From Setoptus koraiensis (taxonomy: Eukaryota > Arthropoda): a stretch of 64,000 nt of DNA. Of the stretch, positions 34,203-46,136 are shown in pieces. The first letter of the stretch is position 1; the number at the start of each line of letters is the position of its first letter. The notes beneath the pieces are model-generated. The model made no database searches. It saw only the letters and a program-made list of their open reading frames with translations, and had not been told where the DNA came from. The stretch lies in NCBI GenBank assembly GCA_048013815.1, contig CM106586.1:992001-1056000 (forward strand), written 5' to 3'. Position numbers and translations under genes: made by a program.

Positions 34203-34204
34203 AT

Positions 34205-35189
34205 CGGGTGTTGTAGCGATTAGTGCCCTAGTCTGATTTCTCTGAAACTTCACACACGGAGCCCGTAGGGTCCACAAATGATAAACTTGGTGGTCCGGAA
34301 GTGCGGAAACTTCCGGTTCCAGTTTTACATGAAAATTGAGATACGGACTTGAAACACTCTATACATCAAGATAAAAGCACGCAAAATACAAAACAACAAA
34401 TTTCATGTCTGAACAACTTCCGATTCACGAGATATTCGGTGGAAACCGCTGCAAGGGCGGTTGGGGACGGAATATCGACCAAACTCTCGAGAAATTCTTT
34501 GTTTTCTATATCTAGCACTTCCGGTCCGCAATTCAACGCGAATCAGGTAGTCTGTTTGGCATAATCGTTTGTTCAAGCTTGCTACTTGAAAGCGAGGTAG
34601 AATGAAACCCGGTGCGACCGCGAGCCCCGCCCACTCGACCCTCAGTCCTCGGGAAGAATCTTTTTTAGTTTGGTGGCCGTCAGTCGTCCCGCCGAAGGCC
34701 GTAGGCGTGGACGACTGGAGGCCAAACCCTTCCTCCAGCCCGGGCCCAGGCTGCATGGCAGACGGCAGACCAAAGGCCCCCCGCACATCGTGGCTTCTCC
34801 TGAGGGGCGCAGCTCCGAAGTGCGTGCTCAGAATCCCGTCGATGATCCAGCGGCCGCAGTTGCGCTCCTCGCCGCATCTATTGGTCACGCCCATTAAGTT
34901 AAACTACTTTTATTCTGCTCCTGGGGCTGTTAGGTAGAATCTAGCCTCGGTGATTGACCATCAGTACCACACCGGATGTGAATGCGGGAGGGTACGGCTG
35001 CCCGTACCCCAAATATGCCCACAAATACCCTGAAATATCCACAATGCGGTACTTCGGGTATCTCGGGAACGAAGAATTTCCGCACTTCCGGAATACCCTT
35101 TCCGGTCTCAGGGCATCATACCCTACCCATAAATACCCAAAATACCCAAGATGGGCGTGGTACGTGTTAGATAGAATAACCGATATTTT
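34205..35189. mobile_element. Terminal-inverted-repeat element of the GGGTGTTGTAGCGA family
   Basis: The left end is GGGTGTTGTAGCGATTAGTG and the right end TTAGATAGAATAACCG, which matches the 1001-bp family's terminus. The ends therefore look like a hybrid of two related families. The interior carries CGGAAGTGCGGAAACTTCCGG blocks and a reverse GGGTATTTT-type region (34980-35160). A GC-rich segment at 34600-34900 is particular to this copy, and the long open frames there look like composition artefacts. Flanks are a DDE transposase (left) and Copia fossil (right), with no clear target duplication. Confidence 0.6.
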
Positions 35190-35465
35190 CTTTCAATTTT
35201 CCGTGTAGAAACGCCGTCTGCACGTCGAAATGTGATAGCTCCATGTCCTCTGAAGCTGCTATCGACAATATAATTCCGACGGACTCTAATCTAGCGACGG
35301 GCGAGAACGTTTCACTATAGTCGTAACCATATCTCTGCGAGTAACCGCAGGCTACAAGCCGTGCCTTATATTTGGACACGCTTCCGTCACTGTTGTGTTT
35401 GATTTTAAAAATCCACTTACAGTTGATGGCCTTTCTATCTGAGGGTAGCTCACATAACACCCAGG
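35190..35465 (-). mobile_element. Copia reverse transcriptase fossil fragment
   Basis: About 90 residues match the N-terminal part of the Copia (RVT_2) reverse transcriptase: AINCKWIFKIKHN, YKARLVACGYSQ, YSETFSPVARL and FDVQTAFLHG. Truncated at both ends, between a terminal-repeat element and a rolling-circle fragment. Broken. Confidence 0.85.
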
Positions 35466-36068
35466 TTTCGTGTGCTAGGGAGGCGGAGTGACTTAAGTTG
35501 TCACTCCACGCTATTTGAAATAGCTTAACCTATCTTGTTACAGCATCGATCCATCTCCTCACTATACATTAACCTCTGCATGAGCCCTAGACTTAAAATT
35601 CAATCCACCTCCCTAGTAAATGTGTGTTAGGGAGGTGACGAACTTTCGAGTCTTAAGCTTGAGTGTACCTCCCACATTTCAGCCTACACACTCACCAAGT
35701 ACTGATTATACTAGTGCTAATGTTTGCAAGCACACAGCGCGTGACTCTATAGATCGAAAACTGTGAATATCCACAAATAAATCGGTACGTGAATATTCAC
35801 TGGCATACAAAGTCGGAATGTTCACAAGCACACAGCGCGTGAATCACCATAGCACAATTGTTGGATATCCTGTGAAATGCACGAATTAAGTATCCACCAT
35901 CATACCGTGCGTAGATATTCATGCGTGATCTTCATGATCCCACAACACTACATCATAAGCCCTTAATTAAAATTAAGCGCTAAAAATAGCACTGATTTGT
36001 TCTGCCACGTGAATAAACCTAGTCATCATCACCACCCAAATAGCAACTTAATTAAAATTAAGCGCTAA
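35466..36068 (-). mobile_element. Two rolling-circle (HINE-like) 5' fragments, types B and A
   Basis: 35466-35986 resembles type B (GTGCTAGGGAGGCGGAGTGACTT near the left, CACTACATCAT then CTTAATTAAAATTAAGCGCT at about 35961-35980). 35987-36068 is the end of type A (TGAATAAAC…TAGCAACTTAATTAAAATTAAGCGCTAA), 36047-36068 being the terminus. Both are read on the - strand with the 5' end to the right, arranged one after the other. Confidence 0.6.
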
Positions 36069-36780
36069 GAAGAATAACTTGACGAAAACAATTATCGATC
36101 GGCTCATCAAGTCAATTGATCAGGCAGCAATATCAACAAGTTTGTGCTAAAATTTGCATTTGACACCTTGGCGCGCAGCCAAAATTAGTGTCAGACAGTG
36201 TTGAGACGACACGTTCTGCGCTCACTCGCTAGCTCAAGAGAAAAATCTCTGGAAGACGAAAATCTCTGCTAGACGAGAAATTAATGGCGTGCGAATTTGT
36301 TGGCTCGCTTGCCAGGCCATCCAACACACAGACATACAATACGCGGGCTGCATCGATGTGCCGCAACAAACAAGTTCTTCAACGAGATTGTCACCTATTC
36401 GAGAAAGAACCACCCAAGGCAACGAACGAGCGAAATCGACCGACTGACCCGAAGCCGATAAATGGCAGCAGCCAATGTGAGTAGACAAGCGGCTCGGTGG
36501 CGCATTAACCTTGATATTCTCCGTCGTGGTAGCTCACGTTGCCGCAAAGACTTCAAAGCACTCAAAAGAAACGTTCGCAGTTGCACGTTCAAATATCACG
36601 TGAATATCGTTCCGTTTTGATGATACTGCGTGTGTGTGCGCGACACATTGTCACATACTCGCATCAGTATTCCAACGATACTTATCTATTCCTCTCTGCC
36701 GCTGTAGACATACATAGAAATAGATCTAGATGGTTATCTCCGACATGTTTTCACACAATCGCTTCTTTATTCTAATCATA
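36069..36780. other. Unassigned sequence with one 157-bp-type repeat piece
   Basis: No family is recognised at 36069-36590. 36600-36770 contains TCCGTTTTGATGATACT…GTGTGTG and TCTCCGACATG phrases shared with rolling-circle interiors elsewhere (46070, 51060). Confidence 0.3.
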
Positions 36781-36784
36781 CTTG

Positions 36785-37015
36785 AATTGTACGGTTCAAC
36801 AAGGCCATTGGACGACTGATGATAGGCAGGTGTAACGATGTGCTTCACGTCACACCCTCGCAACATGTTACGTAATCTCCAGCTAACAAAGCTGGGACCG
36901 GTATCAATGTAAAGTTCTAATGGTTAACCGTGTTCGGTGAAAGCTTTCGTAGACACTCTTATAATATCATCTGTTGTTGTCGTTGCTTGTAAATAAGCTT
37001 GACCGAAAGGTAAAA
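36785..37015 (-). mobile_element. Retroelement integrase fossil fragment
   Basis: The - strand encodes the C-terminal part of an integrase core (…HIVTPAYHQSSNGLVEP…), most like Ty3/Gypsy. Short, truncated at both ends and broken. Confidence 0.6.
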
Positions 37016-37020
37016 AGAGG

Positions 37021-37640
37021 ATGTGTGGAAGTACAGATTGTGAGTCAGCGAGGCCCATTGAATGTGTAATTGATGAGAAGAAAGGAGAGGTAGTTTTCCA
37101 ATATGTCGCTCCTTCATACAACAGAAATATCCAGCTGGTGAGAGCTAATGCTATCGATACAATACATAAAATGAAGAATGGTCTGTTCTGTATGATAAAG
37201 TATATAGGAGTTAGAAGCATGTACTACAATCACATCTTGGGATGTGGACACCCTGCCAATTTGGATTCAAACAGAGACGTTTTTTTCGAAGAAAATGACT
37301 GTAATAGGGCTCTGGTCAATATGAAAGACAAATTTTTCGACATTTCAGGCTGAAAACGATCAAAAGAATCTGCGAAAATTTAACACGGTTTATAATTGAC
37401 CGAAAATCCGACTAAACGTTCGTTTATTGCTACTTCAATAATATAACGATAGATGGTCACGTATACGAGTGTCCGACCGAACCATTCGTTCTACCAAGAA
37501 CGGAGAAATTCGTTCTAGATGGCCAAGTTCGAGAAGACAAAATGTTTCCAGGCCCAGTACCAACTGACATGTTGAATATTTTTGAACTGCAATCCACTAC
37601 AACTCCCCCTTCTGTCAAGAGTCCACCCATAGTTTCATCC
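37021..37640 (+). other. Unidentified coding-like fragments, possibly a retroelement structural gene
   Basis: Two + strand open pieces (37021-37353, and roughly 37430-37640) read protein-like: LGCGHPANLDSNRDVFFEENDC and VYECPTEPFVLP. The second resembles in spacing the fragment at 44570-44760 (CPDFVFRLL…PFQVDGYRY). They could be remains of an envelope-like gene; there is no firm family assignment. Treated as a broken fossil. Confidence 0.25.
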
Positions 37641-38102
37641 TGCTAACATGCACCTTAGAGACTCTGATCTTGCTCTTAGACTTGGTCCCTCAAACCTAGG
37701 CTCCAAATCGAGATTTTCGTCATACCACTTGGGATCTGCGACTGGATTTGCCTCGGCATCTGATGTGTTCGCGCCACCAACTTCCTCTGGAGGGAAGTCC
37801 ACCCAGTGTATTCCCATGGGTGGGACTCGGAACCTGCTCCTGCACAGGGGACAAGTTGGTAGGCGGAGGACCTTCCTTGTCTCTAGCTGATAGCCACTCG
37901 TGCCGTATGTAGGCAACTCTTCAGGGCCCTGCTCTGGCTATCTAAATTGGTTATTGACATATTTATCTAACTATCTCAGCATTTACACTCAATTAGCACT
38001 GTCAATGGCACTGGGGATTTAGTCATATTATGTGATAGCTGAGGAGCGGACAGATCTCTGCTCTCAGCTACCACACACACATCAATCCATTGATTGCGAA
38101 CG
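37641..38102. other. Unassigned sequence
   Basis: A - strand frame at 37635-37916 has CPLCRSRFRVPP, loosely zinc-finger-like, but only one C..C pair is visible. Nothing else is recognised. Confidence 0.25.
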
Positions 38103-39402
38103 TTGGGTGTTGTAGCGAACTGGGCGTAGCTTAGTTCGCGACGAAACTCACGGTGTGAGTACCTTAGAGGGCCCTGATGAAGATTTGTCTAGACCAAAAG
38201 TGTAGAAACCACAGGTTCCGGTGTTAGCTTCATCTTCGAGCTACAGTTTTGAAAGTCAGTAGATGAATTCGACTACGATGATTCCGATGACATCAACTTC
38301 TGATTCTTTCAACTTCCGGTTCATGAGATATTCAGTGGAAACTGCTGCGAGGGCGGTGACGGGATGGAATATCGACCAAACATGTGCACTCAGAGGCCCG
38401 TACTGTTCAACACAAAATCCTGCGCCACTTTCAGTTATCGGGATCCTTAAAGTTAGATGTGTAGGTTCACGATGATCAGTCCGTTCTACCACTTACAGTC
38501 GTGTATGCAACAACTAATCATTCATCACCGGTACTAAATCGGAAGAGTGTGGCCTCTTCAAACTACACATTAAACCATGTGAACAAAAGGTAAGANNNNN
38601 NNNNNNNNNNNNNNNNNNNNNNNNNNNNNNNNNNNNNNNNNNNNNNNNNNNNNNNNNNNNNNNNNNNNNNNNNNNNNNNNNNNNNNNNNNNNNNNNNNNN
38701 NNNNNNNNNNNNNNNNNNNNNNNNNNNNNNNNNNNNNNNNNNNNNNNNNNNNNNNNNNNNNNNNNNNNNNNNNNNNNNNNNNNNNNNNNNNNNNNNNNNN
38801 NNNNNNNNNNNNNNNNNNNNNNNNNNNNNNNNNNNNNNNNNNNNNNNNNNNNNNNNNNNNNNNNNNNNNNNNNNNNNNNNNNNNNNNNNNNNNNNNNNNN
38901 NNNNNNNNNNNNNNNNNNNNNNNNNNNNNNNNNNNNNNNNNNNNNNNNNNNNNNNNNNNNNNNNNNNNNNNNNNNNNNNNNNNNNNNNNNNNNNNNNNNN
39001 NNNNNNNNNNNNNNNNNNNNNNNNNNNNNNNNNNNNNNNNNNNNNNNNNNNNNNNNNNNNNNNNNNNNNNNNNNNNNNNNNNNNNNNNNNNNNNNACCTC
39101 CGAATTACTTAGCCGCAGGCCGGTTTTCAGACCTATCGCAGGTTCATCCCCGAGTGCAGCGAAGCTGAGATTCGTCAGCTTCCGGTCTTCCAAACCAATA
39201 AATATGCCGATATCTCGAGAACCGGAAGTCGCACCGAGCTGAAAATCATGCCATTGTATTCAGCGTCTTTCGGAACTCGAGGTAAAACCGGAACCGGAAG
39301 TTTCCGCACTCCCGGTCCACTTTTTCCGTTCTATTGAGTTAAAGATGAACCTTCACCGGAAGTTTCAACAGAATATGGGTGTGGCACTATTCGCTAGAAC
39401 GA
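38103..39402. mobile_element. Terminal-inverted-repeat element of the GGGTGTTGTAGCGA family, spanning the second gap
   Basis: The left end GGGTGTTGTAGCGAACTGGG is at 38107. The right end GGGTGTGGCACTATTCGCTAGAACGAC is at about 39377-39402, the inverted form of the same terminus. Both sides carry CGGAAGT/GGAACCGGAAG blocks. The middle is a 500 N gap (38596-39095), so the two sides may or may not be one element. Confidence 0.5.
38596..39095. other. Assembly gap, exactly 500 N
   Basis: An unbroken run of 500 N inside a terminal-repeat element. The equal size to the first gap suggests a placeholder. Confidence 0.95.
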
Positions 39403-39404
39403 CT

Positions 39405-39873
39405 ATATTTTCATTTGCAACTTTTGTCACCTAGTTTCACCTCTGCTGTGCTACTCGCGCCCAGTATAACTAAACGCATCACAAGTACTGGTAGGATTTA
39501 CTAGTTATTCTGAGTAGTTTCTGCTGTGCTGTAATCTTCTAGTTACAAGGCTTCCAGCTTCCCATGCACTAGATCCAAATTGTATACAGCTAGGCTCCTG
39601 CTGTGCTAAATGCATCTAGTGAGCATCTCAGCTTTGAGCGTGCTAATCGCGTCTAGTTAGTGTCTAGCGCGCATGGCATTCTATGTGTTTAATTTAACTA
39701 ATCAACATTGTAACTTTGGGTGTTCTAAATTTATCCAGTTTATTCCGCATGGTACAGCTTTTACCATGCTATTCTTCTCTAGCTAAAAACTGCACTGATT
39801 TGTTCTACTCACGTGAATAAACTTAGCACCCAGAACCATCCCAATAGCTACTTACTTAAAATTGAGCGCTAAA
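39405..39873 (-). mobile_element. Rolling-circle element type A, 5' portion, diverged
   Basis: On the - strand, a 5' end (TTTTTAGCGCTCAATTTTAAGTAAG, with mismatches to the usual form) is followed by the roughly 40-bp AACTAGA/TAGCAC unit array. It matches the right arm of the fold-back at 28003-28541 but is more diverged. It ends against the terminal-repeat element at 39402. Confidence 0.65.
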
Positions 39874-39878
39874 AACGT

Positions 39879-40350
39879 CGATAATTTGTTAGAAGAGGGT
39901 GTAATTGGACAGTTGCATTCTCCCTTTAACAATATCATTCTACTAGTTCGAAAGCGTGATGGCCCGATACGCTGCTGTATTGATTTTCGGGCCATAAACG
40001 AGAGAAGAAGAAAATGGGCATTCCCACCCCCGAGGCAAGAAGACGTCTGGGAGGTGCTAATAGGCTCAAAATTTATTACCACATTTGATTGCGACCAGGG
40101 GTATCATCAGATCGAGTTGGAAGAGTCGTCGAAGAAGCTAACTGCGTTCCCGACAATAGAAGATCATTTCGAGTACGTGGTAATGCCTTCTGGCCTCTGT
40201 TATGCGGCCCATACCTTCCCACGCATGACAAATACAGCCCTGAAGGCGGCCATTGGCACGATATGCTACGTGTATATGGACGATATAGTGGTATTCTCAA
40301 AAACATTTGAAAAACATATCAAGGACCTCAAAGAAGTGATTAATAACACA
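39879..40350 (+). mobile_element. Ty3/Gypsy reverse transcriptase fossil fragment
   Basis: The frame holds RT motifs (CIDFRAINERR, TTFDCDQGYHQIEL, VMPSGLCYA, catalytic YMDD at about 40273). The remaining stretch is open but truncated at both ends, starting directly at the rolling-circle 5' end. Broken. Confidence 0.85.
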
Positions 40351-41204
40351 TAGCGTGAAGCAATCAACTGCCCAAGGTCCGAAAGCGTCTGTGCAGCGCA
40401 CAAGCATAGAGCACACACTGCGCGCAATGTGTGTGCGGTGCGTGTGCGGGGAGTGCGGGAGTGCGGTGTGCGGCGTGTGCCGGAAGCGCTCCAACTCGAC
40501 CCTTCCACGCTTCTAAATTAACACATTTATTAATTTATAAATTAATGAATTTTTTAAATAATAATTAAATAACAAAAGTAATAACAATAACAACAACAAC
40601 AACTACAGCAACAAATACAGCAACTGCACCAATACCAGCCACAACAGTAACTACAGCACCAAAAACAGCAACTGCACCGACACCAGCCATACCAATGGCA
40701 TCGGTAAGTTTTTTCTCGGTGTGCGTGTAGTGTTGGGGACTGCCGATGGTACATGCAATCGAAGTCAGATGCAGGACAGATTACACACGTCGCTCATGCA
40801 CTTGCTATCAGTCCAAGACACGATAAAGAAGCGACTTATCGGAATAGGAGATGCCATGGAAGTAGCCGAACAGGAAGCATCTTCTTCTACGACTCTCACG
40901 ATTTTGGTTATTCTAGTGAGTGTCATGATAGGTGCTACCATCCGCTATTCTAACATCCTTTACTCGTAATATTGTGATTTCAGAACATGTTCTGACCACT
41001 AAATTTTCGCGAAAATTCGCACAGATATCTGATAAAATGCTAGTGTTAATCTGTGCAAGTTTGATCAGAAGTTTATTCACCGTTGTTGCAGCATTGTAAA
41101 TATCCGGATGCCTCAGTCCATGTGAATATTGTGATTTCCGAACATGTTCTCACCATTACGATTCTGTTACAATTTACACAGATCACAAATATACCTCTTG
41201 TTAA
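40351..41204. other. Unassigned sequence, small membrane-segment frame, 157-bp-type repeats
   Basis: 40400-40500 is (GTGCG)-rich simple sequence. 40560-40700 is a CAA/CAG/ACC-rich stretch. A + strand frame at 40721-40969 ends with a probable membrane helix (TLTILVILVSVMIGATI) and could be the tail of a larger lost gene. 40970-41204 resembles the 157-bp repeat (GATTTC.GAACATGTTCT.ACCA). Confidence 0.35.
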
Positions 41205-41540
41205 TTTCTTGTATTGGTATCAATTCTTCTGCTACGCTCAATTCATCTGGTGAACATCTCACCCTCAGATAGAATATTCATCTAATGATTAGATCGCACG
41301 CAACCTGCCTTGAGTGGTAATCGTTCATATTCATTTGCAACTTCTGTCACCTAGTTTAACCGCTACTGTGCTACTCACGCCCAGTATTACCAAGCGTATC
41401 ATGAATCCTGGAAGGAGTTACTAGTTAGATTGAGTAGGTTCTGCTGTGCTGTTACCTTCTAGTTACAACGCTTCTATCTTCCCGTGCGGCAGGTCCGAAT
41501 TGTGCACAGCTTGGCTTCCTCTGTGCTAAATTAATCTAAA
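41205..41540 (-). mobile_element. Rolling-circle element type A, internal array fragment
   Basis: The order of units is the same as at 39405-39620 (TATTCATTTGCAACTTCTGTC … GTGCTAAATTAATCT), without a terminus. It is a fragment of a diverged type A copy. Confidence 0.5.
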
Positions 41541-42250
41541 AACTATCAGAAGTCTAGGGGCCGAACTACAACTCGCCACTCCTCCATGGTCTGCGATTGT
41601 CCAGCGGTTGGTCATTCTGATGCTTCTGGTATTCGGAATTGGAATTACGGCTGTAACGACCGTTTCGTTGGTGTTTATTACTGTGTGTGTTACTGTTGTT
41701 GCCATTTTTCTGGTCACCACCGCGGTAGTTGTTGCGTCGCTCGTTACCTCTAAATCCGCCTCTGCTCGGTGCTCTCCTTTTGCCACCATTAAATCTTTGT
41801 TGGTTGAAATTACGATTGTTGTGTGGTTTAACGTCAGCATTTTTCGGCGTGGGCGTTTTCGAGCTATGTGCCCTCTGCAGCCGCAGTTGAAACAGTTGTT
41901 CGAGCTAGCGCTTGAGTGCCCTGCTGTTGCAACTACGTTGACGTTTGTAGTAGCTTTCCCCTTTCTCCAGTTACCTTCTTCAATCATGGTGCATGTCTCT
42001 ACTAGTGCTTGAAATGTTTTGGGGTTGGCCTGCGTTAAGTTAGGCTCGAATGCACTCAGAATTCAGCACGTATTGGTTGCCATCTACTCATTTACAAAAT
42101 TCGTTATGGCAGCACCGACAATATCTACATCTTCAGAGGAAGAGGTCAAGTTCATAATAAACAACACCATTGATCATTGATACAATCTCTTGCGTGATTC
42201 AAAGCAAAAACTTCGTTAGGGTTATCAGGAGAATAGTCTCGTACCCTAAC
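41541..42250 (-). mobile_element. Retroelement gag fossil with zinc knuckle
   Basis: The - strand encodes an RNA-binding knuckle (CFNCGCRGHIARKRP-like) followed by an R/G/N-rich tail, preceded by gag-like sequence. The family is Ty3/Gypsy or Copia. Broken, with several breaks, and no LTR nearby. Confidence 0.55.
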
Positions 42251-42904
42251 AAGTGACTCTTATATCAATTCGACGGCTAGTCTTTTGTCTACACGCATAG
42301 TGTGAATTATTGAAGGATCAGGATGATATATCAAAATTACAGTATACGATGATTCAGCTGATTATAATTGAATGATTGGCATCTGCCTGGGCTCAGTATT
42401 GCAATCAAAGGTTGCAATGATATTTTGAAACTTGCGTGCAGTTACCCGGGTGCGCGTATCGCAGGTGGGTGTGTACGGGAGCGGGGCGCTAGGGCGCGAC
42501 GCGGTGGCGCTACCGAAGAGGTGGGCACGGATGCCTGTTGAGCCCGGTTATTTTGCCGGAAACCCGACTCGGGCGGACCCGGGTCGGGTTCGGGTCCAGA
42601 TTTGAGCGACGCCCACGGATTCGGGTCGGTCCAATCTCTGGTCGGACATTCCTGGGACCCCACAAAATGGGGCCGAAGTTTTATTTAAAATTTTTTTTTG
42701 ACTTTCATTCGAGTCTCGTGAAAAATTATACCTTTTGTAGATGCAACTTCAGAGATCTATCCAACGATATCTAGAACGTGTCTCTTTGACATCGGACTAA
42801 GGCCACAGAGGTCTCGAAAGTTAAAGACAACAACGCCGCAGAGCGGCTGAACGTCAAACTAAAGGGTGATGCAATTGAAACATGAGACCAGTTTGATTCT
42901 GGAG
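42251..42904. other. Unassigned sequence with a GC-rich GGGTCGGGTTCGGGTC segment
   Basis: 42430-42665 is markedly GC-rich with repeated GACCCGGGTCGGG-like words. 42885-42905 shares ACCAGTTTGATTCTGGAGACCC with 46190-46212 and 60941-60963. No gene is recognised. Confidence 0.35.
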
Positions 42905-43400
42905 ACCCTAAATGCAAGTGGTCCTTTGGTGGTTCCTTCATTAGCATTCGGAGGGAAGAACACCTTCACTATCTCGTTGACCGTATATTTTTGGTTTTAA
43001 GGGAGAATGTCGTAAATTGTCTTGAACGCTGCGTTTTGCTGGCGTTCTCATGGAGATTGGGTCGCACGGGATTCTTCCTTTGCGACCAAAGAAAATCTCA
43101 TATGGAGTATACCCTGTCGACGAATGTACAGTTGTGTTTATACTTAGCGTCACGCAAGGAAGACAGTCTTCACAGCTGTTTTGGTCCTTTCTGTCAATCA
43201 TAATAGCTAATTTGTCTTTCATAGTCTGTATTACCCTCTACGCCATCGGGTTGCCCTCATGATGGTACAGAGTAAAGTGGATCAAGGACGTTGTTAGAAG
43301 AGCACACAAGTCTTTTATCTTTTTCGAAATGAAGCAGCTACCATTATCTGATATGAACTTGTCCGGCGCTCCAAATGTGCCGATGGATACGATTCCATAA
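42905..43400 (-). mobile_element. Ty3/Gypsy-like integrase fossil fragment
   Basis: The - strand pieces match the integrase catalytic core and tail (FISDNGSCFISK, HHEGNPMA, SSTGYTPYEIFFGRKGR). Truncated on both sides, with one or two breaks. Its right limit is the terminal-repeat element at 43404. Confidence 0.65.
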
Positions 43401-43403
43401 TCG

Positions 43404-44275
43404 GGTGTTGTAGCGAATAGTGTCACACTCAGATTTCCACCAAAGTTCACACATGGGGCCCTTAGGGCCCCTTAACAACAAATTCGCCAGTCCGAAAATG
43501 CGGAAACTTCCGGTTTCGGTTTTACACAAAATTCAAGCTAGAGCCATGAAACTTGATATGCAGCAGGATATAAACATTTTGAGTACAATGAAGTTCGTTT
43601 TCACGAGCGTGCGGCTTCCGGTTCCGGAGATATTCAGAAAAAACCGCGCGGGTATCCCGCTCGGGACGAAGCATCCGCGCGCACGAGTCAATACGTGCGC
43701 CTTGAATCATGTTCCGAGGCTTTCAATATTTATTCTTGTCTCCTACTCTCTTCTATGGTTTGCAGTCATGTGAGCGGAAGGCTGAGGGCGAAGCCCGAAA
43801 CCCGAAGCGCTCATCAACCCTACCCGAAGGGTTCCCGTCGCACGGAGTCGTCGCGGGAGCGACGACGGAGATGTGACGGCCTCCAAATTACGAGGCCGCA
43901 GGCCGAGTTCTCAGATATAGACTCATTCATTTGAAATGAATCAGTCGCTATGTCCAGGCAAACACCCATAGATGCACGCGCCGCACTGACCGCGCTCCTC
44001 TAATGTTTGCCCTTAGTTCCAGGCGAAGACCTGGTCCAACCACCCGTTAACGCCCTCGCCACGGGCTATATGAAGTTCTTGGAGGGAGTAATTGAAGGCA
44101 GAATTAACCCATCGCAGGTTCATCGCCGAGTGCAGCGAAGCTGAAATTCGTCAACTTCCGGTCTTCCAAACCAATAAATATGCCGATATCTCGAGAACCA
44201 GAAGTGGCACCGAGCTGAAAATTATGCGATCATGTTTGGCGTCTTCTAGAACGCTAGTATGGCTGATTAGCAAAG
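43404..44275. mobile_element. GGGTGTTGTAGCGA-family element, right end missing, with an LTR-like insert
   Basis: Left end GGGTGTTGTAGCGAATAGTG. CGGAAACTTCCGGT blocks follow, then a reverse GC hairpin module (43755-43917). 44105-44275 continues the CTTCCGGTCTTCC block. The interval 43926-44104 differs: it contains GCCCTCGCCACGGGCTATATGAAG, resembling the promoter area of the LTR at 23903-24148, and may be an inserted LTR fragment. Confidence 0.5.
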
Positions 44276-44765
44276 CCCATGTACTGCTCATACGCGAACG
44301 AGACGTTGACGCTAGGTTTCGAAACCCACAAGATCGTCAGCAAGACTATCATTTTAAAAACGAACGCTTTCAAGCACCTTGTGGGAGGGAGCGGAAACAG
44401 GTGCCTCCGAGAGTGGCAGGGCCCTTCCTACGTGTTGTGCAACAGCACAGCGAAGTGCCATAAGACGTTAACATTGGACGACAATAAGCACCTCGTGCGA
44501 GACGGCGCAAGACCTGCCGGCTTAAGAGAAGCTATGGCGCACGACCTTCTGCACTAATTTTTCAGAGAATAAGCTACCATCACAGATGTGGGTCATAAAT
44601 ACCGAGGGATTCAACCACATTTACTGTCACACGCAGACAATATAGTTCTCAGGTAGAGGAATGTGCGCATGCCCGGACTTCGTGTTCAGGCTGCTCGACG
44701 ACGAACCGTTTCAAGTCGATGGTTATAGATACACGGTGGACAACATCCAAATAACCAACCTAGCT
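44276..44765 (+). other. Unidentified coding-like fossil fragments
   Basis: Open + strand pieces read protein-like, e.g. TLTLGFETHKIVSKT, FKHLVGGSGNRCLREW and CPDFVFRLLDDEPFQVDGY. Cysteine spacing and a VDGYRYTVDN-like end could fit an envelope-type or other structural gene of a retroelement, but the family is not recognised. Broken. Confidence 0.25.
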
Positions 44766-44809
44766 AAAAATTAAGCGCTCGAGATACTGATAGAATCAGT
44801 ATCTTTTGT
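44766..44809 (+). mobile_element. Rolling-circle (HINE-like) 3' end
   Basis: AAAAATTAAGCGCTCGAG is followed by hairpin GATACTGAT-AGA-ATCAGTATC and TTTTG. The stem is intact at 9 bp. Confidence 0.65.
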
Positions 44810-44869
44810 CTCAACACTCTCCCTCGTATGTATGCTTTGTGATGTTGTAGGTAGGTCAATTTTTGATCG

Positions 44870-45560
44870 TCAGGTGTGTTCTCCTCCTAGTTTTGCATGA
44901 AGATCGAACTCTTTCTTACTATTCTTCCATCCAGAGTCAACTTTTGTTGTAATAGCACTCATCGACAATAAATTCTCAGCTTTTCCAGGGACGTAAAGTA
45001 CCTGTTCTAAACAAATATTGTAGGTGGTGCCAGCTGCTTGGCTTTTGAACTGTATCATGCCGTGTCCTACTGCATCAATACGATCGTTATTACCTACTAC
45101 TATGCGTCTTGGTTTGGTGAAGCTCTGGAAATTATCAAAGAGACCCCAAGAGCCGCACATGTGGCTCGAAGCTCCGGAGTCCGCATACCATCTATTCTTA
45201 TTGGTTTGGCCGACGGCGGCCATAAACGTGAAATTTTGTTCGTCGCGATGAGTTGACTCCTCGTTGTTCTGCATTCGGATTCGACATTCACGGGCCCAAT
45301 GGCCTTTCTTGCCGCAATGGTGACAGTTTGAGTTTGCCTTTATTTTTCGTAATTGTTCAGTCTCTGGCTTATCTTGTGATTTTGCACGATCATATGATCT
45401 CTGCTTATCAGAATGCTTGAACTTTTCATTATTTTTGTGCTCTGACTAATGGCATCGCTAGAGTTGACATCGTCCGAGCAAATGCCAGCAGCAAATCTAT
45501 TCACGATGCCGAGCATGACAATAAATCCTACAATATCAACGACATTGTGAAAGTCTACTT
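44870..45560 (-). mobile_element. Copia gag-protease fossil
   Basis: A zinc knuckle (CHHCGKKGHWARECR) precedes an aspartic protease with the Copia signature (WYADSGASSHM … VLYVPGKAENLLS). Gag-type sequence extends to about 45560. Truncated at both ends, with one or more breaks. The part from 45343 on is duplicated at 59277-59495, where the rolling-circle 3' end abuts the same TTTTTCGTAATTG point. Confidence 0.85.
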
Positions 45561-45584
45561 TCCACCCAAATCAATTAGGGTCTC

Positions 45585-45890
45585 TCAATTCCCGTGTTAA
45601 AGTATCTAAACATTTCACATGTAAACCCTATGGAGATTTGAGTCTCTCAATTTCTGTGTTAAAGTATCTAAACATTACACATGTTAACTCTATGAAGATT
45701 TGAGTCTCTCAAATCCTGTGTCAAAGTTTCCAAGAAAAAAGGATTGAAAAATTCATTCGAAAGCCACCAAATTCGCACTGTCGAACAGTCTATCTATGGC
45801 TATCTAGTGTGCGAAAATTGGCAATTTTATCTTGACAAACTTGGAAACTGTGGCTTATTTTCGAAAATAAAATAGTGCATGAAAATGCGG
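45585..45890. repeat. 62-bp-type repeats and shared rolling-circle interior
   Basis: Two to three units containing AAGTATCTAAACATTACACATG and GAGATTTGAGTCTCTCAA are followed by a block (CATTCGAAAGCCACCAAATTCG…) that reappears inverted at about 30440-30590 and directly at 59600-59760. Confidence 0.7.
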
Positions 45891-46136
45891 ATGCATCATA
45901 GCGATTAAGTATCGTTCAAGTATGGATGCGAGTATGTGATAACATGTCGGAGTTGAACATCTATGCCTGTCGAATCAGAGTAGCCGAAAAGATGACATAA
46001 TAAATACAAGTTCTTCAAATTCCTATCACAACGTGATACACATGTTGACCGACTACTCTGATCTGACAGGCATAGATGTTCATCTCTGACATGGTGTCAC
46101 AAACTCGCATCCATATTCCAACGATACTCGTCTATC

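Noticed and set aside
34602-34937. Long GC-rich frames on both strands
   Set aside because: Overlapping open frames on both strands in a GC-rich patch of a terminal-repeat element; a composition effect.
43926-44104. A host promoter (TATATGAAG beside GC-rich inverted repeat)
   Set aside because: It resembles the promoter area of the LTR at 23903-24148 and lies inside a transposon, so an LTR fragment is more likely.
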